DNA of 5,834 nt, from contig CAIMWY010000424.1 in the NCBI GenBank assembly GCA_903845315.1, positions 1 to 5,834 of the forward strand. The letters run 5' to 3'. This document shows positions 1-5,834 of this stretch, piece after piece. The notes beneath the pieces were generated by a model. The model had not been told where the DNA came from, searched no databases, and saw only the letters and a list, made by a program, of their open reading frames with translations. Positions within the stretch are counted from its first letter, which is position 1; each line of letters begins with the position of its first letter. The position numbers were made by a program, and so were the translations under genes. Source of the stretch: an uncultured Burkholderiales bacterium (GTDB taxonomy: Bacteria > Pseudomonadota > Gammaproteobacteria > Burkholderiales > Burkholderiaceae).

Positions 1-506
1 CGTTGCACCACCTCCATGCCAGAGACCACGCGGCCAAACACGGTGTAGCCGGGTTGCTGTGGGTTGGGATCTAAAAAGCCGTTGTCCACCACGTTGATGA
101 AAAACTGGGACGTGGCTGAGTTGGGGACGTTGGTGCGCGCCATGGCAAGGGTGCCCACCGTGTTGCGTGGGCCGCCTTTGGCGAGCGCTTCACGGCCCTC
201 GTGCACCACGGGTGCACGGGTAGCACGCTCCATGTAGCGCTGGTCGTAGCCACCACCTTGGATCATGAAGTTGCCAATCACCCGGTGAAAGATGGTGCCG
301 TCGTAGTGCTTGTCTCGCACATATTGCAAAAAGTTTTCGACCGTTTTAGGGGCTTTGTCGGGGTAGACCTCGATCACGATTTCGCCTGCGTTGGTGACCA
401 ACTTGACACGCGGGGCTTCTTGCGCGAAAGCCAAGGGACTGGCCAGGCTACTCACAGCCAAGGTCAAGGTGCACAGCGTGCGGCGGGTGAGATGGGCAAG
501 GTTCAT
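1..506 (-). CDS. Periplasmic cyclophilin-type peptidyl-prolyl cis-trans isomerase (PpiA-like), C-terminus cut by window edge
   Basis: Catalyses cis-trans isomerisation of X-Pro bonds, helping exported proteins fold in the periplasm. Reading leftwards from the ATG at 506-504, 168 codons are present and the frame stays open to the edge. Residues 1-28 form a Sec signal peptide: basic HLTRR, a hydrophobic core, and an AFA cleavage site before QEAP. The cyclophilin domain starts at about residue 33. Visible signatures are FHRV at 73-76 (catalytic Arg75), FMIQGG at 80-85, AMAR at 121-124, SQFFI at 133-137 and VFGRVV at 156-161. The loop FLD (144-146) has Phe where human CypA has Trp121, as in bacterial cyclophilins. 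Only the last short strand/helix should be missing. The start overlaps the stop of the upstream TPR gene (ATGA, 506-503) and no clear Shine-Dalgarno precedes it, so translation is probably coupled. The family is certain. Whether it should be called ppiA is not, since these bacteria often carry several paralogues. Confidence 0.95.
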   Translation of the reverse strand, partial: MNLAHLTRRTLCTLTLAVSSLASPLAFAQEAPRVKLVTNAGEIVIEVYPDKAPKTVENFLQYVRDKHYDGTIFHRVIGNFMIQGGGYDQRYMERATRAPVVHEGREALAKGGPRNTVGTLAMARTNVPNSATSQFFINVVDNGFLDPNPQQPGYTVFGRVVSGMEVVQ

Positions 507-1141
507 GGTTTGCTTTGACTGAGTTCGAGGGCAGGTTGGAGAAGCTTTATTTTTTGAACAGGGGTGCGCATCTTCGGATCGTTCTTTAGGGCCTGCTCAT
601 ACGACTGACGCGCCATGTGCACCAAAACATCGCCCAAGTTTTCGTGTGCAACGGCATAGCTGGGGTTGTCACGCAAGGCCAAATCAAAGGATTGTTTGGC
701 GCGTTCGTAGTCACCCCGTGCGGCATACAACACGCCCAAGTTATTGAACGGCTCTGCAAGCTCAGGGTAGTCTTGCGTCAACGCCAAATAGATCGGCAGT
801 GCTGCATCCGCTTGTCCTTGGCGCTCGAAGATGAAAGCGCGCCAAAAAAGCATTTGCGGATCGCGCGGGTTGGTGGCCAAGCTTTTGTTGATCCACACCG
901 TGGCGCCCGCGTATTGGGCTTGGCGCAAGAGTTTTCGGGCTTCATCGTGCGCATCGGTTTGTACTGTGTTGAGCAATTGACCGGGCTGCCAAGCGGGCAG
1001 GGCGTCAGTCTGTGCCCATAGGGTCTGGCATGTGCAGGTCAGAGCCAGACCCAGACCCAGACCCAGTGCGGCTGCCTTGTACATCAATCGCCCACAGAAC
1101 AAACTGTGGTGTGAGTTGAAAGTGTGCTCAGGGTTTTTCAT
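503..1141 (-). CDS. Exported TPR-repeat protein of unknown specific role
   Basis: A 212-residue protein with an N-terminal signal peptide and TPR helices, a fold that binds other proteins. From the ATG at 1141-1139, the hydrophobic core lies at about 23-35 (alternating Leu-Gly), with probable cleavage after LWA (41-43). An internal ATG at 1084-1082 (residue 20, MYKAAALG) gives a more compact signal peptide of about 24 residues, so it may be the true start; neither start has a good Shine-Dalgarno. TPR units are visible at about 97-130, 131-163 (NNLGVLYAARGDYERA, then SFDLALRDNP) and 164-190 (AHENLGDVLVHMA, then YEQALKNDP). The third is shorter than a 34-residue repeat. The C-terminus is basic and coil-like. 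The gene is first in a two-gene minus-strand operon and overlaps the cyclophilin gene by 4 nt, suggesting joint expression and perhaps a shared envelope role. The role itself cannot be read from the sequence. Confidence 0.85.
   Translation of the reverse strand: MKNPEHTFNSHHSLFCGRLMYKAAALGLGLGLALTCTCQTLWAQTDALPAWQPGQLLNTVQTDAHDEARKLLRQAQYAGATVWINKSLATNPRDPQMLFWRAFIFERQGQADAALPIYLALTQDYPELAEPFNNLGVLYAARGDYERAKQSFDLALRDNPSYAVAHENLGDVLVHMARQSYEQALKNDPKMRTPVQKIKLLQPALELSQSKP
1045..1066. repeat. Hexanucleotide tandem repeat (CCAGAC, about 3.7 copies) within a signal-peptide coding stretch
   Basis: Three perfect CCAGAC units at 1045-1062 are followed by CCAG at 1063-1066. On the minus strand they encode the alternating Leu-Gly run (residues 26-32) in the hydrophobic core of the TPR protein's signal peptide. 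The unit is two codons long, so gain or loss of copies would change the core by Leu-Gly pairs without shifting the frame. Confidence 0.85.
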
Positions 1142-1149
1142 GTGCTTTG

Positions 1150-1155
1150 TATACT
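1150..1155 (+). promoter_or_regulatory. Candidate -10 element for cysS
   Basis: TATACT at 1150-1155 differs from the sigma-70 -10 consensus at one position. No matching -35 hexamer lies at 16-18 bp; TTGAAA at 1116-1121 is too far upstream (28 bp). If used, transcription would start near 1162 and leave an 80-nt leader before the ATG at 1242. It is a motif match only. Confidence 0.3.
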
Positions 1156-1162
1156 GAGAGCC

Positions 1163-1168
1163 ATTGTA
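1163..1168 (-). promoter_or_regulatory. Candidate -10 element for the TPR-cyclophilin operon
   Basis: On the minus strand 1168-1163 reads TACAAT, one mismatch from the sigma-70 -10 consensus. No good -35 is seen at the standard spacing. It would place the start of transcription about 15 nt ahead of the ATG at 1141, or about 70 nt ahead of the alternative start at 1084. It lies only 7 bp from the plus-strand candidate, so the two promoters would overlap and could compete. Confidence 0.25.
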
Positions 1169-1241
1169 AAACAGTAGGACTTCTTAGCCCTTCGCCTTTG
1201 CACCCTTGTTGACCCAATCTGCGGTCTTGAACGATTCACTC

Positions 1242-2615
1242 ATGACGCTTCGCATTCACAACACGCTCACGCGTGCGCTGGAGACCTTTTCGCCGCTTGA
1301 ACCTGGCCACGCCCGCATGTATGTGTGCGGCATGACGGTGTATGACTTTTGCCATCTGGGTCACGCCCGTTCGATGGTTGCCTTTGACGTGGTGCAGCGC
1401 TGGCTCAAAGCCAGCGGTTTGCGCGTGACCTATGTGCGCAACATCACCGACATTGACGACAAGATCATCAAACGCTCGGTCGAAAACGGAGAGACCGTGC
1501 GCGCCTTGACCGACCGCATGGTGGAGGCCTTGCACCAAGACGCCGAAACACTGGGTATTGAACGCCCGAGCTTTGAACCTCGCGCCATGGACTATGTACC
1601 CCAGATGCTGTCGATGATTGGCGCCCTTGAACGCAAAGGTTTGGCCTACCGCGCCAGCAATGGCGATGTGAACTATGCCGTGCGTAAATTTGTGGGCTAC
1701 GGCAAGCTCTCAGGCAAGTCGCTTGATGAGTTGCAAGCCGGTGAGCGCGTGGCTGTGGACGATGGCAAACATGACCCCATGGACTTTGTGTTGTGGAAAT
1801 CGGCCAAAGACAACGAGCCCGATGAAGTGAAATGGGCCAGCCCGTTTGGAGCTGGTCGCCCAGGCTGGCACATTGAGTGTTCGGCCATGAGTTGCGAGAT
1901 GTTGGGTCAGAGCTTTGACATTCATGGCGGCGGTGCCGACTTGCAGTTTCCGCACCACGAAAATGAAATAGCCCAAAGCGAAGGTGCATTTGGCAAGCCT
2001 ATGGCCAGCGTGTGGATGCACAACGGCTTTATCAATGTGGACAACGAAAAAATGTCCAAGAGCTTGGGCAACTTCTTCACCATCCGCGATGTCCTCAAAG
2101 AGTTTGACGCCGAGACCATTCGGTTCTTCGTGGTGCGCAGCCACTATCGCAGTCCCCTCAATTACAGCGATGTGCATTTGAACGATGCGCGTGGTGCCTT
2201 GAAACGGCTTTACACCGCCTTGCATGCGGTGCCGCCGGATGATGTTGCCATTGATTGGGCGCATCCTTTGGCTGCGCGTTTTCAAGCAGCCATGAACGAA
2301 GACTTTGGCACCCCAGAAGCCGTGGCGGTGTTGTTTGAGCTGGCCGGTGAAGTCAATCGCAACCATTCAGCCCAGACCTCTGGCTTGCTCAAGGCCCTAG
2401 GCGGTGTGTTGGGGTTGCTGCAAGACAACCCTGAAACCTTTTTACAGGCCGGTGCATCCTTGGACGAGGGCGCCATTCAAGCGCAAATTGCTGCACGCGC
2501 AGCGGCCAAGTCTGCTAAAAATTTTGCTGAAGCCGACCGCATTCGCCAAAAACTGGCTGCGCAGGGCGTGCTGCTGAAAGACTCGCCCACGGGTACCACC
2601 TGGGAAAGAGGCTGA
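1242..2615 (+). CDS. cysS: Cysteinyl-tRNA synthetase
   Basis: Cytoplasmic class I aminoacyl-tRNA synthetase that joins cysteine to tRNA-Cys using ATP. The protein is 457 residues, the usual family length. Motifs, numbered from the ATG at 1242: HIGH-type HLGH at 38-41 and KMSKS at 270-274. The four zinc/cysteine ligands expected from the E. coli enzyme are present as Cys29 (YVCGMTVYD), Cys213 (GWHIECSAM), His238 and Glu242 (FPHHENE). A helical DALR-type domain follows, then a C-terminal anticodon-binding tail ending TTWERG. The frame is open further upstream to a TTG at 1206, but the ATG at 1242 gives the family-typical start MTLRIHNTL and is preferred. No convincing Shine-Dalgarno precedes either codon. 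The stop at 2613-2615 shares one base with the next gene's start, so this is probably the first gene of an operon reaching tilS. Confidence 0.98.
   Translation: MTLRIHNTLTRALETFSPLEPGHARMYVCGMTVYDFCHLGHARSMVAFDVVQRWLKASGLRVTYVRNITDIDDKIIKRSVENGETVRALTDRMVEALHQDAETLGIERPSFEPRAMDYVPQMLSMIGALERKGLAYRASNGDVNYAVRKFVGYGKLSGKSLDELQAGERVAVDDGKHDPMDFVLWKSAKDNEPDEVKWASPFGAGRPGWHIECSAMSCEMLGQSFDIHGGGADLQFPHHENEIAQSEGAFGKPMASVWMHNGFINVDNEKMSKSLGNFFTIRDVLKEFDAETIRFFVVRSHYRSPLNYSDVHLNDARGALKRLYTALHAVPPDDVAIDWAHPLAARFQAAMNEDFGTPEAVAVLFELAGEVNRNHSAQTSGLLKALGGVLGLLQDNPETFLQAGASLDEGAIQAQIAARAAAKSAKNFAEADRIRQKLAAQGVLLKDSPTGTTWERG
2602..2611 (+). promoter_or_regulatory. Ribosome binding site for the glycosylase gene, inside the end of cysS
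   Basis: The purine run GGGAAAGAGG lies in the last codons of cysS. Tandem ATGs follow at 2615 and 2618. The spacing from AGAGG is 3 nt to the first and 6 nt to the second, so the second ATG is at least as likely to be the real start. The choice changes the protein by one Met. Confidence 0.6.
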
Positions 2616-3262
2616 TGATGGCGCCCCAAGAAAAAATCACCATTGCAACGCCTGCCTATTGGGCCGAGGCGTGTAAGCACTTGATAAAAAAAGACCGGGT
2701 GATGAAACGGCTTATCCCGCAGTTTGGCGATGCATGTTTGCAGTCACGTGGCGATGCGTTCGTGACCTTGGCGCGAAGCATTGTGGGGCAGCAAATTTCG
2801 GTCAAAGCGGCCCAAACAGTATGGGACCGATTTGCGGTGTTGCCGCGCAAAATCACGCCAGCCAATGTGCTCAAACTCAAGGTGGACGACATGCGTGCGG
2901 CAGGTTTGTCCGCCCGCAAAATTGAATATTTGGTTGACTTGGCGTTGCACTTTGACAGCGGTGCGCTGCACGTGGATCAGTGGGTCGAGATGGCAGACGA
3001 AGTCATCATCGACGAACTGGTGGCCATTCGTGGCATTGGTCGATGGACGGCTGAGATGTTTTTGATTTTTCACCTCATGCGCCCTAATGTGCTGCCCCTG
3101 GATGATGTGGGCTTGATCAATGGCATCAGTCGCAACTATTTTTCAGGTGAGGCGGTGAGTCGCAGCGAAGTGCGTGAAGTAGCTGCCGCCTGGGCACCCT
3201 TTTGCAGCGTGGCGACTTGGTATATTTGGCGTTCGCTAGATCCGCTGCCGGTTGAATACTGA
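2615..3262 (+). CDS. DNA-3-methyladenine glycosylase II (AlkA-like HhH-GPD base-excision glycosylase)
   Basis: Removes alkylated purines such as 3-methyladenine from DNA, starting base-excision repair. The protein is 215 residues, all HhH-GPD domain. It lacks the N-terminal domain of E. coli AlkA (282 residues), so it belongs to the short AlkA-like group. Residues 47-70 contain the conserved helix with SIVGQQIS. The helix-hairpin-helix is LVAIRGIGRWTAEMF at 135-149, with the GxGxWTA core. The catalytic aspartate is expected to be Asp164 in LPLDDVGL, equivalent to AlkA Asp238. There are no four cysteines for an iron-sulfur cluster and no hairpin Lys, which argues against an Nth or MutY enzyme. 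The start overlaps the cysS stop by 1 nt (TGATG) and accA begins 21 nt downstream, so it is co-transcribed with housekeeping genes. No ada-type regulator or recognisable operator is nearby, suggesting constitutive expression. Substrate range is inferred. Confidence 0.92.
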   Translation: MMAPQEKITIATPAYWAEACKHLIKKDRVMKRLIPQFGDACLQSRGDAFVTLARSIVGQQISVKAAQTVWDRFAVLPRKITPANVLKLKVDDMRAAGLSARKIEYLVDLALHFDSGALHVDQWVEMADEVIIDELVAIRGIGRWTAEMFLIFHLMRPNVLPLDDVGLINGISRNYFSGEAVSRSEVREVAAAWAPFCSVATWYIWRSLDPLPVEY

Positions 3263-3268
3263 GCAGCC

Positions 3269-3274
3269 AAGGAG
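3269..3274 (+). promoter_or_regulatory. Strong Shine-Dalgarno that sets the accA start
   Basis: AAGGAG at 3269-3274 is the best ribosome binding site in the window. It is 9 nt from the TTG at 3284 and only 3 nt from another in-frame TTG at 3278. That spacing favours 3284, which also gives the family-typical N-terminus [10 protein letters not shown]. No in-frame ATG or GTG lies nearby. Confidence 0.8.
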
Positions 3275-3283
3275 TAATTGATT

Positions 3284-4261
3284 TTGGCTAAAAAAACTTT
3301 CCTCGATTTTGAACAACCGATTGCTGAACTGGAAGGCAAGATCGAAGAACTGCGCTATGTGCAAAGCGAGTCTGCTGTCGATATCTCTGAAGAGATTGAT
3401 CAACTCAGCAAAAAAAGTTTGCAGCTGACCAAAGACATCTACAGCGACCTCACGCCTTGGCAAATTACCAAAATCGCTCGCCACGCCGAGCGCCCTTACA
3501 CGCTGGACTACATCAACGACATCTTCACCGACTTTGTGGAAATGCACGGTGACCGTCATTTTTCTGATGACCTGAGCATCGTGGGTGGCTTGGCCCGTTT
3601 CAATGGAAATGCCTGCATGGTGCTGGGCCACCAAAAGGGCCGCGACACCAAAGAGCGTGCAGCGCGCAACTTTGGCATGAGCCGCCCCGAGGGCTATCGC
3701 AAAGCTTTGCGCTTGATGAAGACGGCTGAAAAATTCAAATTGCCAGTGTTCACCTTTGTCGACACGCCCGGCGCCTACCCAGGCATAGACGCCGAAGAGC
3801 GCAGCCAGAGTGAGGCCATTGGGCGCAATATTTTTGAAATGGCCCAACTCGAAGTGCCCATCATCACCACCATCATTGGCGAAGGTGGCTCGGGCGGCGC
3901 CTTGGCCATCAGCGTGGCCGATCAAGTGTTGATGTTGCAGTACTCGGTGTACTCGGTCATCAGCCCCGAAGGTTGTGCCTCCATCTTGTGGAAAACCTCC
4001 GACCGAGCCGAAGACGCTGCTGAAGCATTGGGCATCACTGCACACCGATTGAAAGCGCTAGGCTTGATTGACAAAATCGTCAACGAGCCAGTCGGTGGTG
4101 CACACCGTGACCCCAAGCAAATGTCGGCTCAGCTTAAACGTGGCTTGAACGATGCGTGGCGCCAGGTGACCGACCTCAAAGTCAAAGAGTTGCTGGACAA
4201 GCGCTACGAACGTCTGCAAAGCTATGGCCGCTTCAGCGACACCAAAGCCGACGCCCGCTGA
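3284..4261 (+). CDS. accA: Acetyl-CoA carboxylase carboxyltransferase subunit alpha, apparent TTG start
   Basis: With AccD it forms the carboxyltransferase that moves CO2 from carboxybiotin to acetyl-CoA, giving malonyl-CoA, the first committed step of fatty-acid synthesis in the cytoplasm. The protein is 325 residues, close to E. coli AccA (319). The N-terminal helical part (about 1-50) has [11 protein letters not shown]. The crotonase-like fold follows, with HGDRHF at 88-93, GHQKGRDT at 115-122, PGAYPG at 162-167, the glycine-rich oxyanion-hole loop [10 protein letters not shown] at 199-208, and [10 protein letters not shown] at 227-236. There is no zinc finger, as expected because that lies in AccD. 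The start is a TTG 9 nt after AAGGAG; the TTG at 3278 would add two residues but is too close to the Shine-Dalgarno. The 3' end overlaps tilS by 38 nt. accD is not in the window, so subunit balance must be kept across separate loci. Identity is certain; only the start is open. Confidence 0.98.
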   Translation: MAKKTFLDFEQPIAELEGKIEELRYVQSESAVDISEEIDQLSKKSLQLTKDIYSDLTPWQITKIARHAERPYTLDYINDIFTDFVEMHGDRHFSDDLSIVGGLARFNGNACMVLGHQKGRDTKERAARNFGMSRPEGYRKALRLMKTAEKFKLPVFTFVDTPGAYPGIDAEERSQSEAIGRNIFEMAQLEVPIITTIIGEGGSGGALAISVADQVLMLQYSVYSVISPEGCASILWKTSDRAEDAAEALGITAHRLKALGLIDKIVNEPVGGAHRDPKQMSAQLKRGLNDAWRQVTDLKVKELLDKRYERLQSYGRFSDTKADAR

Positions 4262-5192
4262 CTTTCCGTCGCTGGACGCACTCCAGCAGGCCTTGCCCTT
4301 TGCCGTGGCCTTGAGCGGTGGGGCTGATTCCACCGCCATGCTGATCGCTTGCGCCACCCGCTGGCCCGGTCAAGTGTTTGCCGTGCATGTACACCATGGC
4401 TTGCAACCAGCCGCCGACGCATTTGAAGTCCACTGCGCCGAGTTGTGCCAGCAGTTTGAGGTGCCTTTGGTGGTGCAGCGCGTGAACGCCGTGCATGCCA
4501 GTGGCGAAAGCCCCGAAGATGCAGCACGCCTAGCCCGTTACCGTGCTTTGACCGATTCGGTGAAGCAGCATTGGCAAGGTCAGGTGTGTCATGTGGTGCT
4601 GGCCCAGCATGCCGATGACCAAGTAGAAACCTTGTTGCTGGCGCTTTCACGCGGTGCGGGCTTGCCCGGCTTGGCCAGCATGCCCCGGGTGTTGGTGCGA
4701 GACGGCGTGACCTACCACCGACCTTGGTTGCAGGCTTCGGGCGCTGTACTGCGTGACACCTTGCGTCGCTTGGGCCAAGCTTGGGTGGAAGACCCCACCA
4801 ACCAAGACACCCGTTACACCCGCAACCGCATTCGCGCGCAATTGCTGCCCGCGTTAGATGTGGCGTTTCCTGCATTTCGCGACACCTTTGCACGCAGTGC
4901 GGCGCATGCCGCACAGGCCCAAGAAATTTTGCAAGACGTGGCCAAGCAAGACTTGCAAGCCGTGGGCGACCCACCGCACATCAAAGCCTTGCAATCTTTG
5001 AGTGTGGCGCGCCAAAGCAATGTCTTGCGCCATTGGTTGGTGCATCAGAAACAACCCGCCAGCACAGCGCAGTTGCATGCTTTGTTGGCGCAAGTCAAAG
5101 CCTGCACGACACGCGGCCACCACATCGACATCAAGGTGGGGCGGGGCTTTGTCAGGCGCGATGGTGCAGTGCTGCGTTGCTACAATCTTTAG
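4224..5192 (+). CDS. tilS: tRNA(Ile)-lysidine synthase, short form
   Basis: Attaches lysine to C34 of the CAU-anticodon tRNA-Ile using ATP, so that the tRNA reads AUA and is charged with isoleucine. The protein is 322 residues. The N-terminal PP-loop ATPase has SGGADS at 31-36, VHVHHGL at 54-60, EDAARLARY at 98-106 and HADDQVET at 129-136. These are followed by RPWLQ at 166-170, EDPTNQD at 189-195 and RNRIR at 200-204, all typical of TilS. The rest covers the helical middle domain. The extra C-terminal domain of E. coli TilS (about 430 residues) is absent, as in the short Aquifex-type enzyme. The ATG at 4224 lies 38 nt inside accA in the +1 frame. It is the first ATG, GTG or TTG after the in-frame TGA near 4168; later candidates fall too close to or past the PP-loop. 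No good Shine-Dalgarno is seen, so translation is probably coupled to accA. Confidence 0.96.
   Translation: MAASATPKPTPADFPSLDALQQALPFAVALSGGADSTAMLIACATRWPGQVFAVHVHHGLQPAADAFEVHCAELCQQFEVPLVVQRVNAVHASGESPEDAARLARYRALTDSVKQHWQGQVCHVVLAQHADDQVETLLLALSRGAGLPGLASMPRVLVRDGVTYHRPWLQASGAVLRDTLRRLGQAWVEDPTNQDTRYTRNRIRAQLLPALDVAFPAFRDTFARSAAHAAQAQEILQDVAKQDLQAVGDPPHIKALQSLSVARQSNVLRHWLVHQKQPASTAQLHALLAQVKACTTRGHHIDIKVGRGFVRRDGAVLRCYNL
5178..5186 (+). promoter_or_regulatory. Candidate extended -10 promoter for lysC, inside the 3' end of tilS
   Basis: TGCTACAAT at 5178-5186 matches the extended -10 pattern TGnTAtAAT with one mismatch in the hexamer. TTGTCA at 5149-5154 resembles a -35 element but is 26 bp away, too far to count. 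Transcription would begin near 5193, just after the tilS stop, giving a leader of about 32 nt to the lysC ATG. Extended -10 promoters can work without a good -35. This is a motif match, not proof. Confidence 0.45.
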
Positions 5193-5224
5193 CTTTGCAT
5201 TGATCTTTAACCCTTTCACGCAAC

Positions 5225-5834
5225 ATGGCATTGATTGTTCATAAATACGGCGGCACCTCGATGGGCTCGACAGAGCGCATTCGCAACGTTGCCAAACGCG
5301 TGGCCAAGTGGGCCCGTGCCGGACACCAAATGGTGGTGGTTCCTTCGGCCATGAGCGGTGAGACCAACCGTTTGTTGGGTCTGGCCAAAGAACTGGCGCC
5401 CGCTAAGGCCGACGCTGCTTACAACCGCGAACTCGACATGCTGGCCTCCACCGGCGAGCAAGCCTCGTCTGCACTGTTGGCCATTGCGCTGCAAGCCGAA
5501 GGTCAGCCCTCGGTGAGTTATGCCGGGTGGCAAGTGCCCATTCGCACCAACAGCGCGTTCACCAAAGCCCGCATTGAGTCGATCGACGATGCGCGAGTAC
5601 GTGCTGACTTGGATGCGGGTCGCGTGGTCATCATCACCGGCTTTCAGGGCAAAGACGAACACGACAACATCACCACCTTGGGACGTGGCGGCTCAGACAC
5701 CTCGGCCGTGGCTGTGGCTGCCGCCATGAAAGCCCATGAGTGCTTGATTTACACCGACGTCGACGGCGTCTACACCACTGACCCCCGTGTGGTGCCCGAA
5801 GCCCGCCGCTTGCACACCCTGTGCTTTGAAGAGA
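5225..5834 (+). CDS. lysC: Aspartate kinase, N-terminal catalytic part (gene runs off the right edge)
   Basis: Phosphorylates aspartate with ATP to give aspartyl phosphate, the first step toward lysine, threonine, methionine and diaminopimelate. The 203 codons present cover most of the amino-acid kinase domain: KYGGTS at 7-12, VVVPSAMSGETNRLL at about 37-51, the STGEQ motif at 75-79, a glycine-rich TTLGRGGSDTSA near 149-160, and YTDVDGVYTTDPR near 176-188. The C-terminal ACT domains, where lysine/threonine feedback would act, lie beyond the window, so feedback type cannot be judged. The sequence resembles the roughly 400-residue monofunctional betaproteobacterial enzyme, with no sign yet of a ThrA-like dehydrogenase fusion. 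The start codon ATG follows a pyrimidine-rich leader with no Shine-Dalgarno. The 32-bp gap after tilS has no room for a lysine riboswitch. Expression may come from the operon, from the promoter-like site at the end of tilS, or both. Confidence 0.97.
   Translation, partial: MALIVHKYGGTSMGSTERIRNVAKRVAKWARAGHQMVVVPSAMSGETNRLLGLAKELAPAKADAAYNRELDMLASTGEQASSALLAIALQAEGQPSVSYAGWQVPIRTNSAFTKARIESIDDARVRADLDAGRVVIITGFQGKDEHDNITTLGRGGSDTSAVAVAAAMKAHECLIYTDVDGVYTTDPRVVPEARRLHTLCFEE

Larger units (their letters stand above)
1142..1241. promoter_or_regulatory. Divergent intergenic region between the TPR operon and cysS
   Basis: A 100-bp spacer between divergent genes, so promoters for both directions are expected here or just inside the flanking gene. 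It is visibly more AT-rich around 1146-1190 than the coding DNA. I see no clear inverted repeat, operator or terminator-like hairpin. T-box control of cysS is not supported: the spacer is too short and lacks a recognisable T-box motif. Confidence 0.6.

Noticed and set aside
201..518. Plus-strand open frame of 105 codons at the left edge
   Set aside because: Antisense to the cyclophilin gene, whose reading frame is complete with signal peptide and catalytic motifs.
1020..1084. Lipoprotein signal in the TPR protein (two Cys near the end of the hydrophobic core)
   Set aside because: The residues before each Cys (ALT and TCT) do not fit the lipobox pattern; LWA followed by Gln fits ordinary signal peptidase I cleavage better.
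1710..2366. Open frame of 218 codons on the minus strand
   Set aside because: Lies wholly antisense to the cysS catalytic region; no ribosome binding site or family motif seen.
3236..4045. Long open frame of 269 codons on the minus strand
   Set aside because: Antisense to accA, whose protein is unmistakable. The translation has no recognisable motif, and long antisense frames are common in GC-rich coding DNA.
4222..4974. Open frame of 250 codons on the minus strand, rich in Arg, Pro and Ala
   Set aside because: Antisense shadow of tilS with low-complexity composition typical of spurious frames.
5193..5224. Lysine riboswitch ahead of lysC
   Set aside because: Only 32 bp separate tilS and lysC, far less than the roughly 170-nt aptamer, and none of its helices can be seen.
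1..5834. CRISPR array, insertion sequence, prophage, toxin-antitoxin or other defence island
   Set aside because: No repeated spacers, transposase motifs, terminal inverted repeats or composition breaks were seen; the coding space is filled by core genes.

Overview
The window looks like chromosomal core DNA from a betaproteobacterium, most likely Burkholderiales/Comamonadaceae (Limnohabitans-, Rhodoferax- or Polaromonas-like). The reasons are the protein sequences (a CysS starting MTLRIHNTL, an AccA starting [10 protein letters not shown], a short TilS), the moderately high GC with even codon use, and the order cysS - DNA-3-methyladenine glycosylase - accA - tilS - lysC, which I recall as usual in that family. 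The assignment rests on recognition, not on a database search.

Layout. On the minus strand, two exported-protein genes run leftwards: a TPR-repeat protein (503-1141), then a periplasmic-type cyclophilin peptidyl-prolyl isomerase (1-506, cut by the window edge). Their stop and start codons overlap by 4 nt. A 100-bp divergent spacer (1142-1241) separates them from a plus-strand run of cysS (1242-2615), an AlkA-like HhH-GPD glycosylase (2615-3262), accA (3284-4261), tilS (4224-5192) and lysC (5225 to the right edge, incomplete). There is no gene-free stretch longer than about 100 bp. I see no tRNA, rRNA, CRISPR array, insertion sequence or phage remnant.

How the genes fit together. The plus-strand cluster is probably one transcription unit, at least from cysS to tilS, with overlaps or very short gaps (1-nt overlap, 21-nt gap, 38-nt overlap). 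It carries basic functions: charging tRNA-Cys, repairing alkylated bases, committing acetyl-CoA to fatty-acid synthesis, and modifying the AUA-reading tRNA-Ile. lysC, the first step of the aspartate amino-acid family, follows after 32 bp. It may have its own promoter, because an extended -10 sequence lies over the last codons of tilS. The minus-strand pair probably acts in the cell envelope, in periplasmic protein folding and interaction.

I found no new system here. The points worth a second look are small: an accA that apparently starts with TTG behind a strong Shine-Dalgarno sequence, a hexanucleotide repeat inside a signal peptide, a promoter-like element inside tilS, the long accA/tilS overlap, and poor ribosome binding sites at cysS and lysC.
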